Under the pieces are notes generated by a model. The model was not told the DNA's origin and ran no database searches. It saw only the letters and a list, made by a program, of their open reading frames with translations. The position numbers and the translations under genes were made by a program. Below, piece after piece: positions 35,203 to 47,230 of a DNA stretch of 64,000 nt (the stretch's first letter is position 1; every line of letters starts with the position of its first letter). This DNA is from Druceiella hillmani (taxonomy: Eukaryota > Arthropoda > Insecta > Lepidoptera > Hepialidae), in contig JAYKKI010000127.1 of the NCBI GenBank assembly GCA_039881145.1, positions 620,001-684,000 on the forward strand, in the 5' to 3' direction.

Positions 35203-35998
35203 ATATATGTACAAAATCTCTAAATTAAATATCAAGTTCCAGACAAAAACACTAATTCAAAAAGTTAATATTGGCAGTAAATAATATCATTGATATAATT
35301 AATTGGTTCAAAATGCCTTCAAATGATAACAAAAATGAAAGTTTATATCAAATTAGTTACAAATAAGGTCAAAAAGCATATTATATTTCAATGGCAATAT
35401 TTTCGAAGCACGATCAAAATATTAAAGTTTAATGAAAATTCAAGTCTTTTATTCTTTTTGTATAACTATTACCTTTCGTATTAATTGTAAAAAGATGCAA
35501 TAACAATTACGTTTATAGAAATTCGTGTACCTGAAGTGAAACTCTTTTAATGTGAATAATGGTTATTATCAGGAAAGAAATTAATATGTACATGTAATAT
35601 AAACTTTACTTGCACGGTCTTGTAATATGAATATTATTTAAAGCAAAAATTAAAACTTACCATTATTTTTCGAATGACAGTAACACAATTATTAAGAAAA
35701 TGTTATCGATTGGGAAAATGTCTAGCAGTAGCATTATTTTTCAAATGCATTTTTGTTCGGAAAATATATTGCATCGCAAAAAATCCTATACGTACTCGTA
35801 CTTTTATCAAGTTATGCGTTTCAGTTTGCTTGAAGTGGATTAAATTTTTCATTATATAGTGACATATAGTGATTATATAGTGTTTCCATTTATAGTGACT
35901 ATACTACTACGAACGTCACGAACTTATGATGAATTTTAAAAAAATAATATCTTATTTATCCAAATATATTAAAATGCATCTTCATATATATATACAAA
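35203..35998. other. Spacer of the long inverted repeat
   Basis: AT-rich. The 61-codon frame at 35674-35859 is unrecognised, and no mobile-element protein was seen. In a transcript this would be the loop of a long hairpin. Confidence 0.5.
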
Positions 35999-36424
35999 TA
36001 CGTACATACGTACTATATACATCCAGATAGACTGACATATAAATCACATTACTTCTTTGGCTTGACCATAGCCAGTGCTTTAACGTATATGTACCTGCCT
36101 ACTAGTATTCTAGTTGCTAAATATCTTATAAATATCTGTACATACTTACATATCTACCAACCTGTATAATAATGTTAAGTCACTATTTACATTTATTTGT
36201 ATTTACAATTTCTACTTATCTATCTACCTATTCACTATTGTTATATTTTTGCTTAAGTCACAATGAAACGAGTTCTGATTTTACAAGTTTATTCCTCATC
36301 AGTGAAGAGTTCCTATCATCACCTTCCAGCACCACCATTTAATCATGGTTTTCTAAAGAGCAAATTTAAGTGACCCTCAATCGTGTATTATTAGATTATT
36401 TTTCAAATTTGATCACGGTCTAGA
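35999..36424 (-). repeat. Long inverted repeat, right arm
   Basis: Mirror of 34799-35202. It has a short extra duplication near 36120-36135 (atatcttataaatatctgta region) that accounts for part of the length difference, plus scattered substitutions. Confidence 0.93.
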
Positions 36425-39400
36425 ATTAGGTCTAAAATTTAGAACATTAATTCTTGTGGGCAAAAGTAAATAATTTTATATTAATTTGTAGTTTAATCTA
36501 AGTTGTGTGTGATTATGTCGAAATGAAATGTTTACGGTTGATAATATTTTTATATTTACATCATTACATGTATATATACTTACATCATTACACATGCACT
36601 ACGTATATATTAAGTTTGATATATCTATTTATTCTTAAGAAAAGGCTACTGTTATGACTTTACTGTTATCATGTAACAAACGGTACTAAAACGTGCTATG
36701 TCGTGGGAAAAATAGTTTTTCATTATTGTTATTTCAGTCTTTACGTGAATGAAATACAAACTAAACTGAATGTTATTTGTCAAGAGTTATTTATTGTTTA
36801 TTGTACATATCCTGCAATAATGTTTATTAAAGTACCATGTTAGCGGTTAGTCAATACCATTTTGGAATTATTTGTTGCATAGTTTCTGAAATATTTATCT
36901 CATCTCTGTTTGAACGAAAATATAAGGTCATTAGTTGCGAAGTCTGAGCATTACATTTGCTCTGACATATTGTTAGCCAATTCTTTGGACATAACTTCAC
37001 ATTGCTAATAATAAATAACTACATGCATTAATTTATGTCATTAAATTTCTTGGTCTTGCACAATTTTGTTTTGCATTAATTTATGAAGGGAACTTATTTT
37101 TCGGCTCATTTTTGATATAAAACACATAATAGGATAAAGACCTTTTTATTTTTATCCGACTGCCCGCAAAATATTGCAAGTTATTACACTTCATAAACCA
37201 AATAAATTAGTAATGCAAACAATTTGGAATATAAATAGTCCTCCTATATATTTGTGTGTTCACATATAGTTATAAAAATAAAAACAATTATTTGGTTTAT
37301 TACACGTCAGGTCTTTTACTGGGTTCAAAAATATTAGTTTGAAAAAACCGAACGGAGCACTACTCAAATTATTTTTAGTAGTTATAAATTTTGAACTAAC
37401 CATTAATTTGACCAAAAATATATTTTTCTTTATTCGCCATGCAAGCGATTCTAATGCTCATCTATTTTTCTGTTTTCTCACATTATTACTGTAGAGAAAC
37501 TTCTTTAGCCTCATTTTAGTTATTTTGTCACGTTAAAACTATGCAACGCTTGAATAAGCAAATATGATCTAATCCGACCGGCAGTTGATTGCTTTTAACA
37601 TGGCCGTCGAGTATCACAAAGTTAACTCGAACACTTTTATATCGATAGATCTTTGAATCACCCCAGACTTTCGCACCTTTAGCCGTGTATTTAATTTTGT
37701 GTACGGTAAAATGGAAAAATGATAAAAAAGTGTGATATTGTCATTTATTCAGTAGTTTTGAATAAACATTTATTAAATATATTAACAAAAATATTATAAT
37801 GTAGGTTTAATTAGAATAAGAAGAAAAGAAGAAAATACTTCGACATATTTAAAAATAACGATTGGAAATTATTAACTAATGTGAACCATTAAAATAATTT
37901 CCTTTAATCCGTGAGCTTATGTGAGCTAAATCCTTTTATTAATATTTTCAGTCTAATTAATCCATATTATTTTGGGTTTTTACATGTCGTTCTCACTCTC
38001 ACTTTTTCCTGCAAAAAACCTTTATCGAGCATTCTGTGTTCTTCCATTAACTTAATTTTGACCTACTTTTCATATTAAGGGAATTTACTCTGATTAAAAC
38101 TATACTTTTACAAAGTTATCGTGATATACCTGACAAATTTCCAGTCGAAAGTAGTAAATAAAAAAAATGACAACCTCTGATCATTTTTTCTTCTATAACT
38201 CACATAAAGCTAAATGCAGGACTAAAGGCCTGAAAATTAGTGGTGATCTAAAGTCTTTTTGAAAATATATATACGTTTATACCAGTAAATATTGGTAGAA
38301 TGAAAGAAATATATCGAATTGAGGAATTCCAAATTGGTATCATCAATAGATTTATTAATAACTCGTAGATTATATTTTATTAGCTGACCTTTGTTGTCGT
38401 TGAGTTTTCATTAGCTGACGGTGTCTGAAATAAATTTAAAAAAAATATTTTCACTTATTTATTTTTCACCTTACTGAAAGTTGTCTTCAATTATATAGCT
38501 TACAATGAATTCCGTTATTATCATGAATTAAATTTTGAAAACATTCGGGACCAAATATATTGAAATTAGCAAACAATAAACATTTATGCAATATCGATTA
38601 ATAAGGAATTATGAAGGTTTTCCTAATCTACCTTCATGTTACATTGAAAGTAAAACTTTAATTTTTTAAAATGTAAATTTCAAAAAAAGGTTTAATAACT
38701 AACATGATTTAAAAAAAATCCATTTTTCATATTTCACACCTGTTGCGGTTAAGCTGCCGCCAAAATTTAAAATATCATTGTCGGGGTTTAGATTATACCA
38801 TCTTTTTCTATTTTCTTACAATACGGACTATAAATGGGATAAACCTTTTAAATGGAACGTTAAAATATTTCCTTAAAATCGATTGATAATATTTATGACT
38901 AATACCAATAATAATATTATTTACGTAATACTTTCAGTCATGTCAATGTAGATAGTCCCGGGGAATAACATCAAATTTGATATGTGTTAATTTCATAACT
39001 GAACAGAAAATATATATTTTAAAACATGTAAATCTATTTAATCCAACTGCAAATCGCGTGCCAAGGTTAGTTTTATGGAATTTTTATACAGTCAAGTGTT
39101 TTATCGAGATATGCAAAAATAAAAGTATTTTGAAAGTACACTTAACAAAAATCGCAATCACGAGACTTTATGCCTTCAGAAATAGGAAATTGCACGTGTG
39201 CAAGTATATTTTCAGTTATGCGCTTAAGATAATGTTACAAATTGTCTGCTGCATAGTTATTTGAATTTTCTTTTAAACAATTAAAATTATGTTATTACAA
39301 ACGAATGTGAAAAATACTTAAAAAATATTAGCGATACACAAAATGAATTATGGGATGTTGGCTTTTGTGCTCTGTGCTAGAAACAGTTTCCTATATTTTG

Positions 39401-39620
39401 AATCACGTTTTGAGTTTTATTACGAAAACATCGCCAAGAAATATTTTCATTTAAAGCAACAAATTTAACATGAAATTTACATACTGAAGTTAAAAATAGC
39501 GAGTATTAAAGGAAAATTTAAGTTCGCAATATAGCTCGCATATCAGTGGTTTATTTATTATGATTAATCTATAATATTGACTTCCTAATGCCATAAATAT
39601 TTTATAATACCTATTACAAG
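36425..39620. other. AT-rich DNA with one less AT-rich island
   Basis: 37545-37715 is less AT-rich with several CG dinucleotides (atctaatccgaccggcagtt, acatggccgtcgagtatcac) and no open frame; candidate conserved element. The 95-codon frame at 38977-39264 (I/K/C/F-rich) shows no family motif. Nothing else seen. Confidence 0.45.
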
Positions 39621-39778
39621 TAAGGAGAGGGGGAAGGAACTGAAATTGTGGATATTGAAAAATTATCGTCAATATCTACAATTACACAACGAATATAGTT
39701 ATGTTTGTTGTGTAATTGTAGATATTGACGATAATTTTTTAATATCCACAATTGCAGCTCCTTCCTCCTTCTCCCTTC
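39621..39778. repeat. Near-perfect fold-back, arms about 70 bp
   Basis: Arms 39621-39690 and 39707-39778 enclose a 16-base loop. The inner 43 bp (gtggatattgaaaaattatc and onward to attacacaac) pair with one mismatch. The outer part, rich in gga on one side and tcc on the other, pairs less well. The arms are long and clean enough to be a recent fold-back MITE or a small-RNA hairpin. No protein is encoded. Confidence 0.92.
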
Positions 39779-40381
39779 ATACACAAAAATTAAACTTTAA
39801 TTTAAGTTTCCATCTTCTTTTTTTTCTATTACCCCTATTATCTATTTTTCTAGTTTCTATTACCCCCAGTAATTTAAGACAATAACAAGGTCGCGTTCTC
39901 ATGTCAGTAACTTTGGAAATTTTCAAATATAAATTATTTTTAACAATATTTCAAAAGGCTAGTTAGACAATATTTCAACAGGTTATCTAAACTATTACTG
40001 TTAATATATAAATAGCTCATCTTTATAAAATATATCTAATGTTATCTGAAATAAAGTATTTTAGAAGAAATATCACCATTATTGAAGAAAAATGTAACAT
40101 ACTTAGATATCCATGTCCGTTTTCTTTTACAGGAAATATATTTTAAGATGCCATAAATGAGAAAAATACAAACGGAGTTTTTCTTCCACAGAAATAAAAA
40201 TGATCGCTGTATATAGCGTACATCTGTATAGAGAATATATCATGTAAGCTGTACATAGTATACATCATAGCCAATAGAAATTCAGCACGCGCATTAACCA
40301 CCATTACAATGGAACTTGATTTAGGTAAAATGGTCCTTTACACTACTTACTGTCAGAGTTATTTCAAAAAGCTTCAATATT
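39779..40381. other. AT-rich DNA
   Basis: Nothing recognised. A cluster of gtacat/tatagc words at 40205-40270 is low-complexity. Confidence 0.5.
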
Positions 40382-40439
40382 TATTTACAATGCTTACTTC
40401 TGTGTATGAGTATTTACAATGCTTACTTCTGTGTATGAG
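40382..40439. repeat. Tandem duplication, 2 x 29 bp
   Basis: tatttacaatgcttacttct followed by gtgtatgag occurs twice in a row, identical. Confidence 0.97.
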
Positions 40440-40687
40440 TGGAATAGAAGACTTGTTCCATAAAAATTATTACTTTTATAACGACAGCTGAAGTAATATT
40501 TCCAATTTAAATGTGCGTTTTTAAGTTCGCGGAATTTGTAATTAGTTCATTAATGAGGGTACCTTAATGAAATGAATTGAGTTTAAAGACTCATTGTTAG
40601 TATAAATAGCAAGTTTTATCTTAATCGGGTGAAAAGTCTTTGAGCTATCATCGACCAAGTGACTAAATCGCGAAGGAAATGAAAATT

Positions 40688-41732
40688 ATGGGGAAAATCG
40701 AGTATCACGCTGTCATAAATCCCTTACCAAGCAAGGAAAGGGGGTTCAAACTACACTAAAAGAAATAGAATCCGATTACTCTTGCCCGGGTAAAATCATG
40801 ATTTATAAGTTATACAGCATTTTTAAATAAGGCAGGGACTCATTTAAAAACGAACCACGACCCGGAAGGCATATCGAAATGACTACTCCGAAAATCATCC
40901 AAAAAGTCGCAACATTATTATTGGAAGATGCTAGACTAAAGAAGAAATACCTAGCAGAAATAACTGGAGTGTTGGATACAACATTTTTTTAAATTATTCA
41001 CGATAATTTTGGAACGAATAACGTCAGCCCAAGGTGGGAACCGAGAATGCTTACTTCGCCTTAAAATCAACACCACGTGGGGCATTCTCATCTATGTTTA
41101 AACCTATTTAATGTAGATAAGAACGAACTGTTGAATTGAATTTTTACTGAGAAAAAAACTTGGTTTCAATATTATGAGCCTGAGTTCAAACAGGACTCTA
41201 TGCAGTGGCACATAAAAAGGCACACCACTACTCAAACAGTTTAAGGTGTCACACCCGGCTGGAAAAATCATGGAGACAATCTAATCTTTTGTGACTCAGA
41301 AGAGAACCTTTTGATGAATTATAAGGATAGAGGCACTTTAGTAATTGGCGAATACTCTGACATAATTCTAGAGCAGTTTAAATTATCTATGAAAGAAAAA
41401 AACAAAGGGGAAAATTAAGCAAAACTGTCCTCCTTCTGAACGACAACGCGCCTGTTCACAAAAGTCATGTTGAATTTGCTGCACTGAAATAGGCCTCAAT
41501 ATCTTGAATGATACACCTCACAGACCTGACCTATCTTTAAGCGATTGTTATCTCTTCCCAAAGTTAAAACAGAACTTCAATGGAAGAAATTTTCAAGTGA
41601 TGAAGAAGTGAAAGACGCAGTTTCTGTTTACTTTTTGAACTAAGCTAAAACGTTTTTTATGAAGATATAAATAAGGTAATTGAAAGATCGGAAAAATTTA
41701 TTTGGGTGGCAGGTGAATACATAGAAAAAAAA
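40688..41732 (+). pseudogene. Mariner (Tc1/mariner) transposase pseudogene, irritans-like
   Basis: Translation in shifting frames follows a mariner transposase almost end to end: MGKIEYHAVI at the start (ATG 40688), a DNA-binding region with PGKIMIYKLYSIFK, RPGRHIEMTTPKIIQKVATL and KKKYLAEITGV, then WEPRMLT, TWFQYYEPEFKQDSMQWHIK, YKDRGTLVIGEYSD, LLNDNAPVHKSHV, LSDCYLFPKLKQNF, FSSDEEVKDAVSVYFLN and finally VAGEYIEKK. The second and third catalytic Asp are still visible (LND at 41442-41444; LSD, in the usual SDYF position). The first is lost: the usual TGDETW reads TEKKTW (codons at 41149-41157). At least six in-frame stops and several frame changes make it dead. The full length is about 345 residues, as in the family. 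Terminal inverted repeats were not recognised on either side. Confidence 0.93.
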
Positions 41733-42305
41733 ATTCGTATTTTCATTCTCACTTCTTACCACCATTTCGTTTACTTGCACTTACTCACGTTTTTCTAAAA
41801 CTATAAGTGGTAAGTTGTCTTCAAATATAGTAGTACAAAGATGTGATATTATAAATATAAAACACACGCCCCATGCTTTCGATGGTATGTTTATGTCATG
41901 ATGATGAATACTTTACTTCTCGGACCGTGTTTGTAGTGAGAAAAGCTGATTATTGAATTTGTATCAAGCTCGCAATATAGTAACAAATCTAAGAACGTCC
42001 AATTTACTATTATAAATAAACAATAAATAACCAATAGCTTTATTGGTGATCCACAAAGAACTGACATCGTTTAAATTTTTAGGTAAATACATTATCTCAA
42101 AATATAAATGGCAAGTAATTTTCCTATTTTCGTTTCAAATAAATTAGGGAAAGTGACATTATATAATATAATTGCATCTGAAAAAGGCTGACTAACTTCA
42201 TTTTTATTTTGCATCTTCTTTGTAAATGACACAATTACATTTTTTGGCATTCCAAATTTTATATTGAGGTATTTAAGGAAATTATTAATTTTGAAAATTG
42301 TTTGC
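41733..42305. other. AT-rich DNA
   Basis: Includes the untranslated 3' flank of the mariner; no terminal repeat identified. 41865-41945 is slightly less AT-rich. Confidence 0.5.
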
Positions 42306-42455
42306 GCTAATTTTGTAGAAATTCATTATTCGCAACTAAATGAAATTTTGTGACGTAGTATTACTTTATTTAAATTCTTTACCCTTGTGATAAAGAATTT
42401 AAATAAATTAGATATAATACTTCATCACGTGCTTTCATTAAATTGTGAAATTATT
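42306..42455. repeat. Fold-back repeat, family copy 3
   Basis: Shares aattttgtagaaattcatta with copy 1 and gacgtagtatta with copies 1 and 2. The inner arms 42365-42381 and 42391-42407 are a perfect 17-bp pair around the loop cccttgtga. The outer arms (tgaaattttgtgacgtagta and its partner ending tcacgtgctttcatt) pair imperfectly. Confidence 0.8.
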
Positions 42456-43094
42456 AATATTTTCGATATCGGTTTGTTTTGGTTATAATTTTGTTTGGCT
42501 TATCGGGTATCACATTTAGATCTAACGCTATTCTCAATGAAATAATTTAGTGTAAGCAACATTGTTATATCATGCCAACTAATTATTAAATTCGCCACAC
42601 ACGGCTTAAAGAAATCCGTGACCGAAGCTGTGTTTCAAATTGTGATATAATTGCAATTAGGTTGATTTGCTACTCAAATGTGTGTTTTGCATACGATATA
42701 ATTTTGATTTTGACAGATTCCAGAAAGTCATTTTAATACTAATTTTAGAGTTTCGAAAATATTATGCGGATTAGGAATATCATTCATTTATTAGAATAAT
42801 ATAACCCTTTTCGCATTGTTTGCATATTTTGTAACGGTATCATAAAAAATGTAAAAATAATTATAAAACTTTGTTGTTTTCGTTTATGGGAAAAGATTAG
42901 GTAGTGCTGATCAAGCACAAAATATCTCAAACATTTGTTGATTTTTACTTCAAGTATGAAATTCTTCAAAGTTTTGTGTAAACACGTGTTCATGAAATAA
43001 ACATTTACAGAGAAGTGGATACTTCAAAACATTACCTATTAATTTTAAAGTGATATATATTTTAATAAAAGTACCTCTTAAAATGAAAATGCTC
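42456..43094. other. AT-rich DNA
   Basis: Nothing recognised; the 69-codon minus-strand frame at 42784-42993 is a random-type frame. Confidence 0.5.
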
Positions 43095-43390
43095 TCTTTA
43101 TATCTTTATAGCTGCTTGGTAGTTATCGAGTTAATGAGACTTCCTATTAGGATTAATACTGATCCACTTTTATAATGAGGATAATGGTAATTACTTCAGG
43201 CAGCAATGTGTTACAAATAGTTCACCGTATGGAGCAGGAGATGATTTAATTTCGCTTACATTCGATGAAAAGTTTTTCTCAATATAAATGTTCATGTCGG
43301 CAAGCTTAAATGTGAGTTTGTGCGTTGTTTCAATTAGTCTCCGCGTGATGCTCTAAATTATTTAGCCTAATTTACGTTATAATTTAAAAG
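43095..43390. other. Less AT-rich island with AATTA motifs
   Basis: Words such as ggtagttatcgagttaatga, gataatggtaattacttcag, ttcaccgtatggagcaggag and gtctccgcgtgatgctctaa. Closed in all frames and not repeated in the window. Confidence 0.3.
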
Positions 43391-44512
43391 TGACAAAGAA
43401 TTTCTTTTCATTTTTGGTAAAATATTGGGGAATGTTAATACATTAAAAAATTTTTTATTAATTTTTAACAGGTTGAATTCAAATTTAAGAGGGATTCACT
43501 TCTTGAATTTAATTTGATCTTTTCGCGAATTACGGTCAAAGGGTTAAATATTGTCCTTTTTATATTTCCAAAGTTATGAAACTATTTTTATGTAAATCGG
43601 CATGATTTTTAATTTTATGTAGTTCTATTTAAAATTAAAGTATAAAAGTAGATATTTATATTCCATTTTTAATATTGATAATGCGTTAAAATAAAGACAT
43701 ATTAACAATTTTATTAACCCACATAAGCATATTGACCCTCTAAACTTCAAAAGTAAATGCACAAAATTATTAATATAATTAATTTTAAGGAGTGTCAGTA
43801 AATAATGTGAAACTGATTTTTTTATATAAAATGCCAGATAGTTTATAATGAAAGATTATGTTACAAAAATTTGATTTTTGTTATTTTAAATTTTTATCTT
43901 AAAAAATACAAGGCAATACAGTGAAGTGATAAAATAGAATTAAAATTTGTTAATAGTTTCAAAGAAATCGAATGTAAATTTATGTTTATATATAGAATAA
44001 ACGGAATTTTACTGGAAGAATTGTTTTTGAGTTCTTGTACAAGAGCACACATCTTCTTGAAAACTTTACTTATAAGTATTTATATTATTGCGGTAATATT
44101 AATAAATAGATTTTACTTGAAGTTTTTTAGTAGTTTATTATAACAAAACCAAATCAATAACAATTTCTTTAAATTTTATTACTAATTTTGCAAATATTTT
44201 TTTTAGTTTTACTTCAATGAATTTTTTCACAGATTGCGTAAAATGTGAAAATTTACTTAAAATAAACTATATAAAGTAAATAGTGCACTGTACCGCACAG
44301 AAATTTGTTTTCAAAATTAGGATAAAAAGCTAGATTTATACCACTATTTTGATATTTAATTATAAAAAAACAGATAAAGACATTTATTAGTTTAATGTGT
44401 TGTGGGTAAATTACTTTAAGTGATATTGAGATTGAAGGAAATGTTAAATCGAAGCAAACTGTAGATTAATAGAGCGATAGGTTTCTTGATGCGCAATGTA
44501 TATGTAGTGTAT
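43391..44512. other. Very AT-rich DNA
   Basis: Nothing recognised. Confidence 0.6.
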
Positions 44513-44606
44513 GCGTGCGATTGAGCGTGCGTGCGAACGCTCGCGTGCGTGCGCGTGTCTGGTGGTATTGCGTATGTCTGTGCATGGGCATTCGCACGCG
44601 TGCGCT
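44513..44606. repeat. GT/CG-rich low-complexity tract
   Basis: Imperfect gtgc/gcgt repeats (gtgcgtgcgaacgctcgcgt, gcgtgcgcgtg). CpG-dense and alternating purine-pyrimidine. Confidence 0.9.
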
Positions 44607-47099
44607 AGTTTCTTATTATTTGTGTGTGGTTTAATCTAAGAACATATTATTATTATCACTAACAATATAATTATTAAAAAGAATTTCCCTTCAAACAGAA
44701 TCAAAGTTTTTTAGAAAGTAATTCTTCATTAATGACAATAAGAGTCACGTTGTAAACAATACATTCCCTAGGTTTTAGGTTCCTTTCTAACATCTAGTAT
44801 ATAATCTATATCAAAATACTGATTCATATAATTATTATATAGCCTTTATTAAATACATAGGCAGATATTTCTTGCAATAAACATTTAAACATATTACACT
44901 ACTTAATTATATACTTTTACTTTCATGTGAACTATTTTTCTACACATTTATCATTTTAATGTAATTTAGGCATCCATATATATTATAAAGCAAAAGTTCT
45001 TTGCCGCATTTCTTCTCAGAACATTCTAAAATAATGAAGACTCAGACACCATATGTGTATATTTTACAAATGAATATATAATAAACTTTTTATTATTCAT
45101 AAAAACCTATTTTTCGTTTCAATTTTGTGGAGCTTTTTGTGCAAAATTGCCCTAATCCCTAAATTTAATAATTATTTTCCTCAAATAATGTACCTCAGCT
45201 TTCCTATTTATACTGTAGTTTTATAATTATTAGTTTTAAAGTTATCACATTCCCCGCACCTATCTGTACACGGAGAAGATCGCTAGTAAAATTATAAAAA
45301 AAACTGATTTACGGTAAAATACTTTGGACCTTTTGAAAAGCTTAAATTGTTTTTAAAACGGTGAAACACTTTTGAAATGAAGCAGTCATTATATTGCATG
45401 CCTTCTGCGTTTTATGTACGCTAGACAGCAGACAATAACCGTCGTGCACGCTGTCTCATTTCCTTTATTTGTGTTAAACAAATACTCTCGAAGATTTATG
45501 CGCTCCACATTCAATTCAAATATGCTTCCCGTTTGAGTGCAACTTCTCAAGATGATGCTTGATTTAACGTGAATGATATTTGGCAGATTTTCGGGCCTTG
45601 TTTTGATTAAATTGTATTTCCTGTACTGCATATAAATTCAATTTGGTTTATTTTGTCAAAATGAATATAGCTTTAGTTTTACAACTTAATACCAAGTGAA
45701 ACGTTATATTTACTATTATCTAAAGAGGAAAATTTAATTTTTTTTTGCTTGTTAATTTGTTTGCTTGTTATTTTGTTTAGTTTCTCCATATGAAGGCAAA
45801 CATTTATAAATTAATAAGTCTATTTTTATTAAACTTATCCTGATTTAATCTTGGTCTTTTAAAATAGTCATAAGCGTCAGCGGAGCAATAAAATAAAAAG
45901 TGTATCAGGATCATAATTTTGGAACTTTTTCTACTGAAATTATTATTTCTCTTCTCTCCAAAATATCAACATATTTATAAAATACTATACTATTATTATC
46001 TTAAACTTTCCCCTTGAGCACCTTAACCGATTCCTATTACCGAAATGGGTAATAACAATTACGTTCGAAACTTAAAAAATGCTTCTCATAAGCCTATGTT
46101 CATTGGTTTACATTTTATGAGTTTATATCTTTTGACGGTTTCCGTAAAACTTTTCAGAATTTTCTTACACACTTTCACGTTACAAATAACTTGAAAGTGT
46201 GTAACTCACAATTACCTACTGCAGAATGCAGGATTATTTCTTTTCATACCCTTTCTTCGATTATATACATCTTGATCTTTTCAACCACTTTTTACGTTCC
46301 ACCACCATTATTTTTTTCTTTTCCACTAAATCGAAACTTCAGGTCAAATGTAGCTATCCAAATTATCGCACTTAGGATATCATCATATTTATGGAGGGAC
46401 AACATTTTTATAAAAAATATATAACACAACAAACAAATTTTAGAGTATTTCTTTTTTGTAAATTTAATTTTAACTTTTATGAAAGACTGCAGTCATTATC
46501 TTCTGCAAAAAAAGGTTTACGATTATTGGAATCTGTAAAAAAAGGTTTCATAAACTTTAACAAAAGTTATGCGATTAGTAAAATCTTAAGACGTTATTAA
46601 TATAACGTGAAATAATCAAATTTTACGTCACATTTTTTATTAATTTTCTCTTAATTTTAATAAATTTTGCTTCTATAATTTATATGATCTAACCCTCTGA
46701 TAAAATATTTAATAACTGGGAAGCTATTTATAATTGGCTAGTTAAATGAACGTAAATAAATAATGGATAAACCTTTATTTTATTTATTACAATATACTTA
46801 TACTTTGAATATGTTAATAACATTATTATAACCAGTAACTTCACGAATTTCTAATCATTATTTATTGTCGATACGCAACGAAAAACAAAAATGTAGATTT
46901 AGATTACACATTCATGCTAATATAATTTTTGGAAAATGTTTTTTTTCGTATTATTAATTCTCTAAAAATTTGTTTATGTAATATTCTCTTCTTCTTATCC
47001 TAGTTGACAAACGGTGAAGTAAGTCGCCGATTATTATCCAGTTTTAATATTTTATCGAGTTTTAATCTGTTTTAAATATTGTCATATCACGATACTTTT
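44607..47099. other. AT-rich DNA with one less AT-rich island
   Basis: 45370-45640 is less AT-rich and CG-containing (gcagacaataaccgtcgtgc, atgcgctccacattcaattc). The 80-codon minus-strand frame there (45389-45631) matches no family I know. A small duplication with aaaaaaaggttt lies at 46505-46550. Confidence 0.45.
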
Positions 47100-47230
47100 A
47101 TAGTGCAATGTAATGCATTTGAAACATCTCAAGCTTTTCCAAATCCGTCTTTAACACCATCTAAGTCACAGGTCCGTAGAAAATAACGGATGAAGTAAGT
47201 TCTTAAAAATAAACAGAACTTGATCTTGGG
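47100..47230 (-). pseudogene. Reverse-transcriptase C-terminal scrap (RTE-like)
   Basis: The minus strand gives SVIFYGPVT, a stop in place of the expected Trp, then MVLKTDLEKLEMFQMHYI. This follows 'sVLLYG.EtW.l.k..e..Le.FeM.c.r' of RTE-like reverse transcriptases. The fragment is about 30 residues long, flanked by unrelated AT-rich sequence, and dead. Confidence 0.4.

Noticed and set aside
34799..36424. DNA transposon with long terminal inverted repeats
   Set aside because: The 800-bp spacer has no transposase-like frame and no target-site duplication was recognised, so only the inverted repeat itself is claimed.
45389..45631. 80-codon minus-strand frame
   Set aside because: No family motif; the underlying DNA looks more like a non-coding island.
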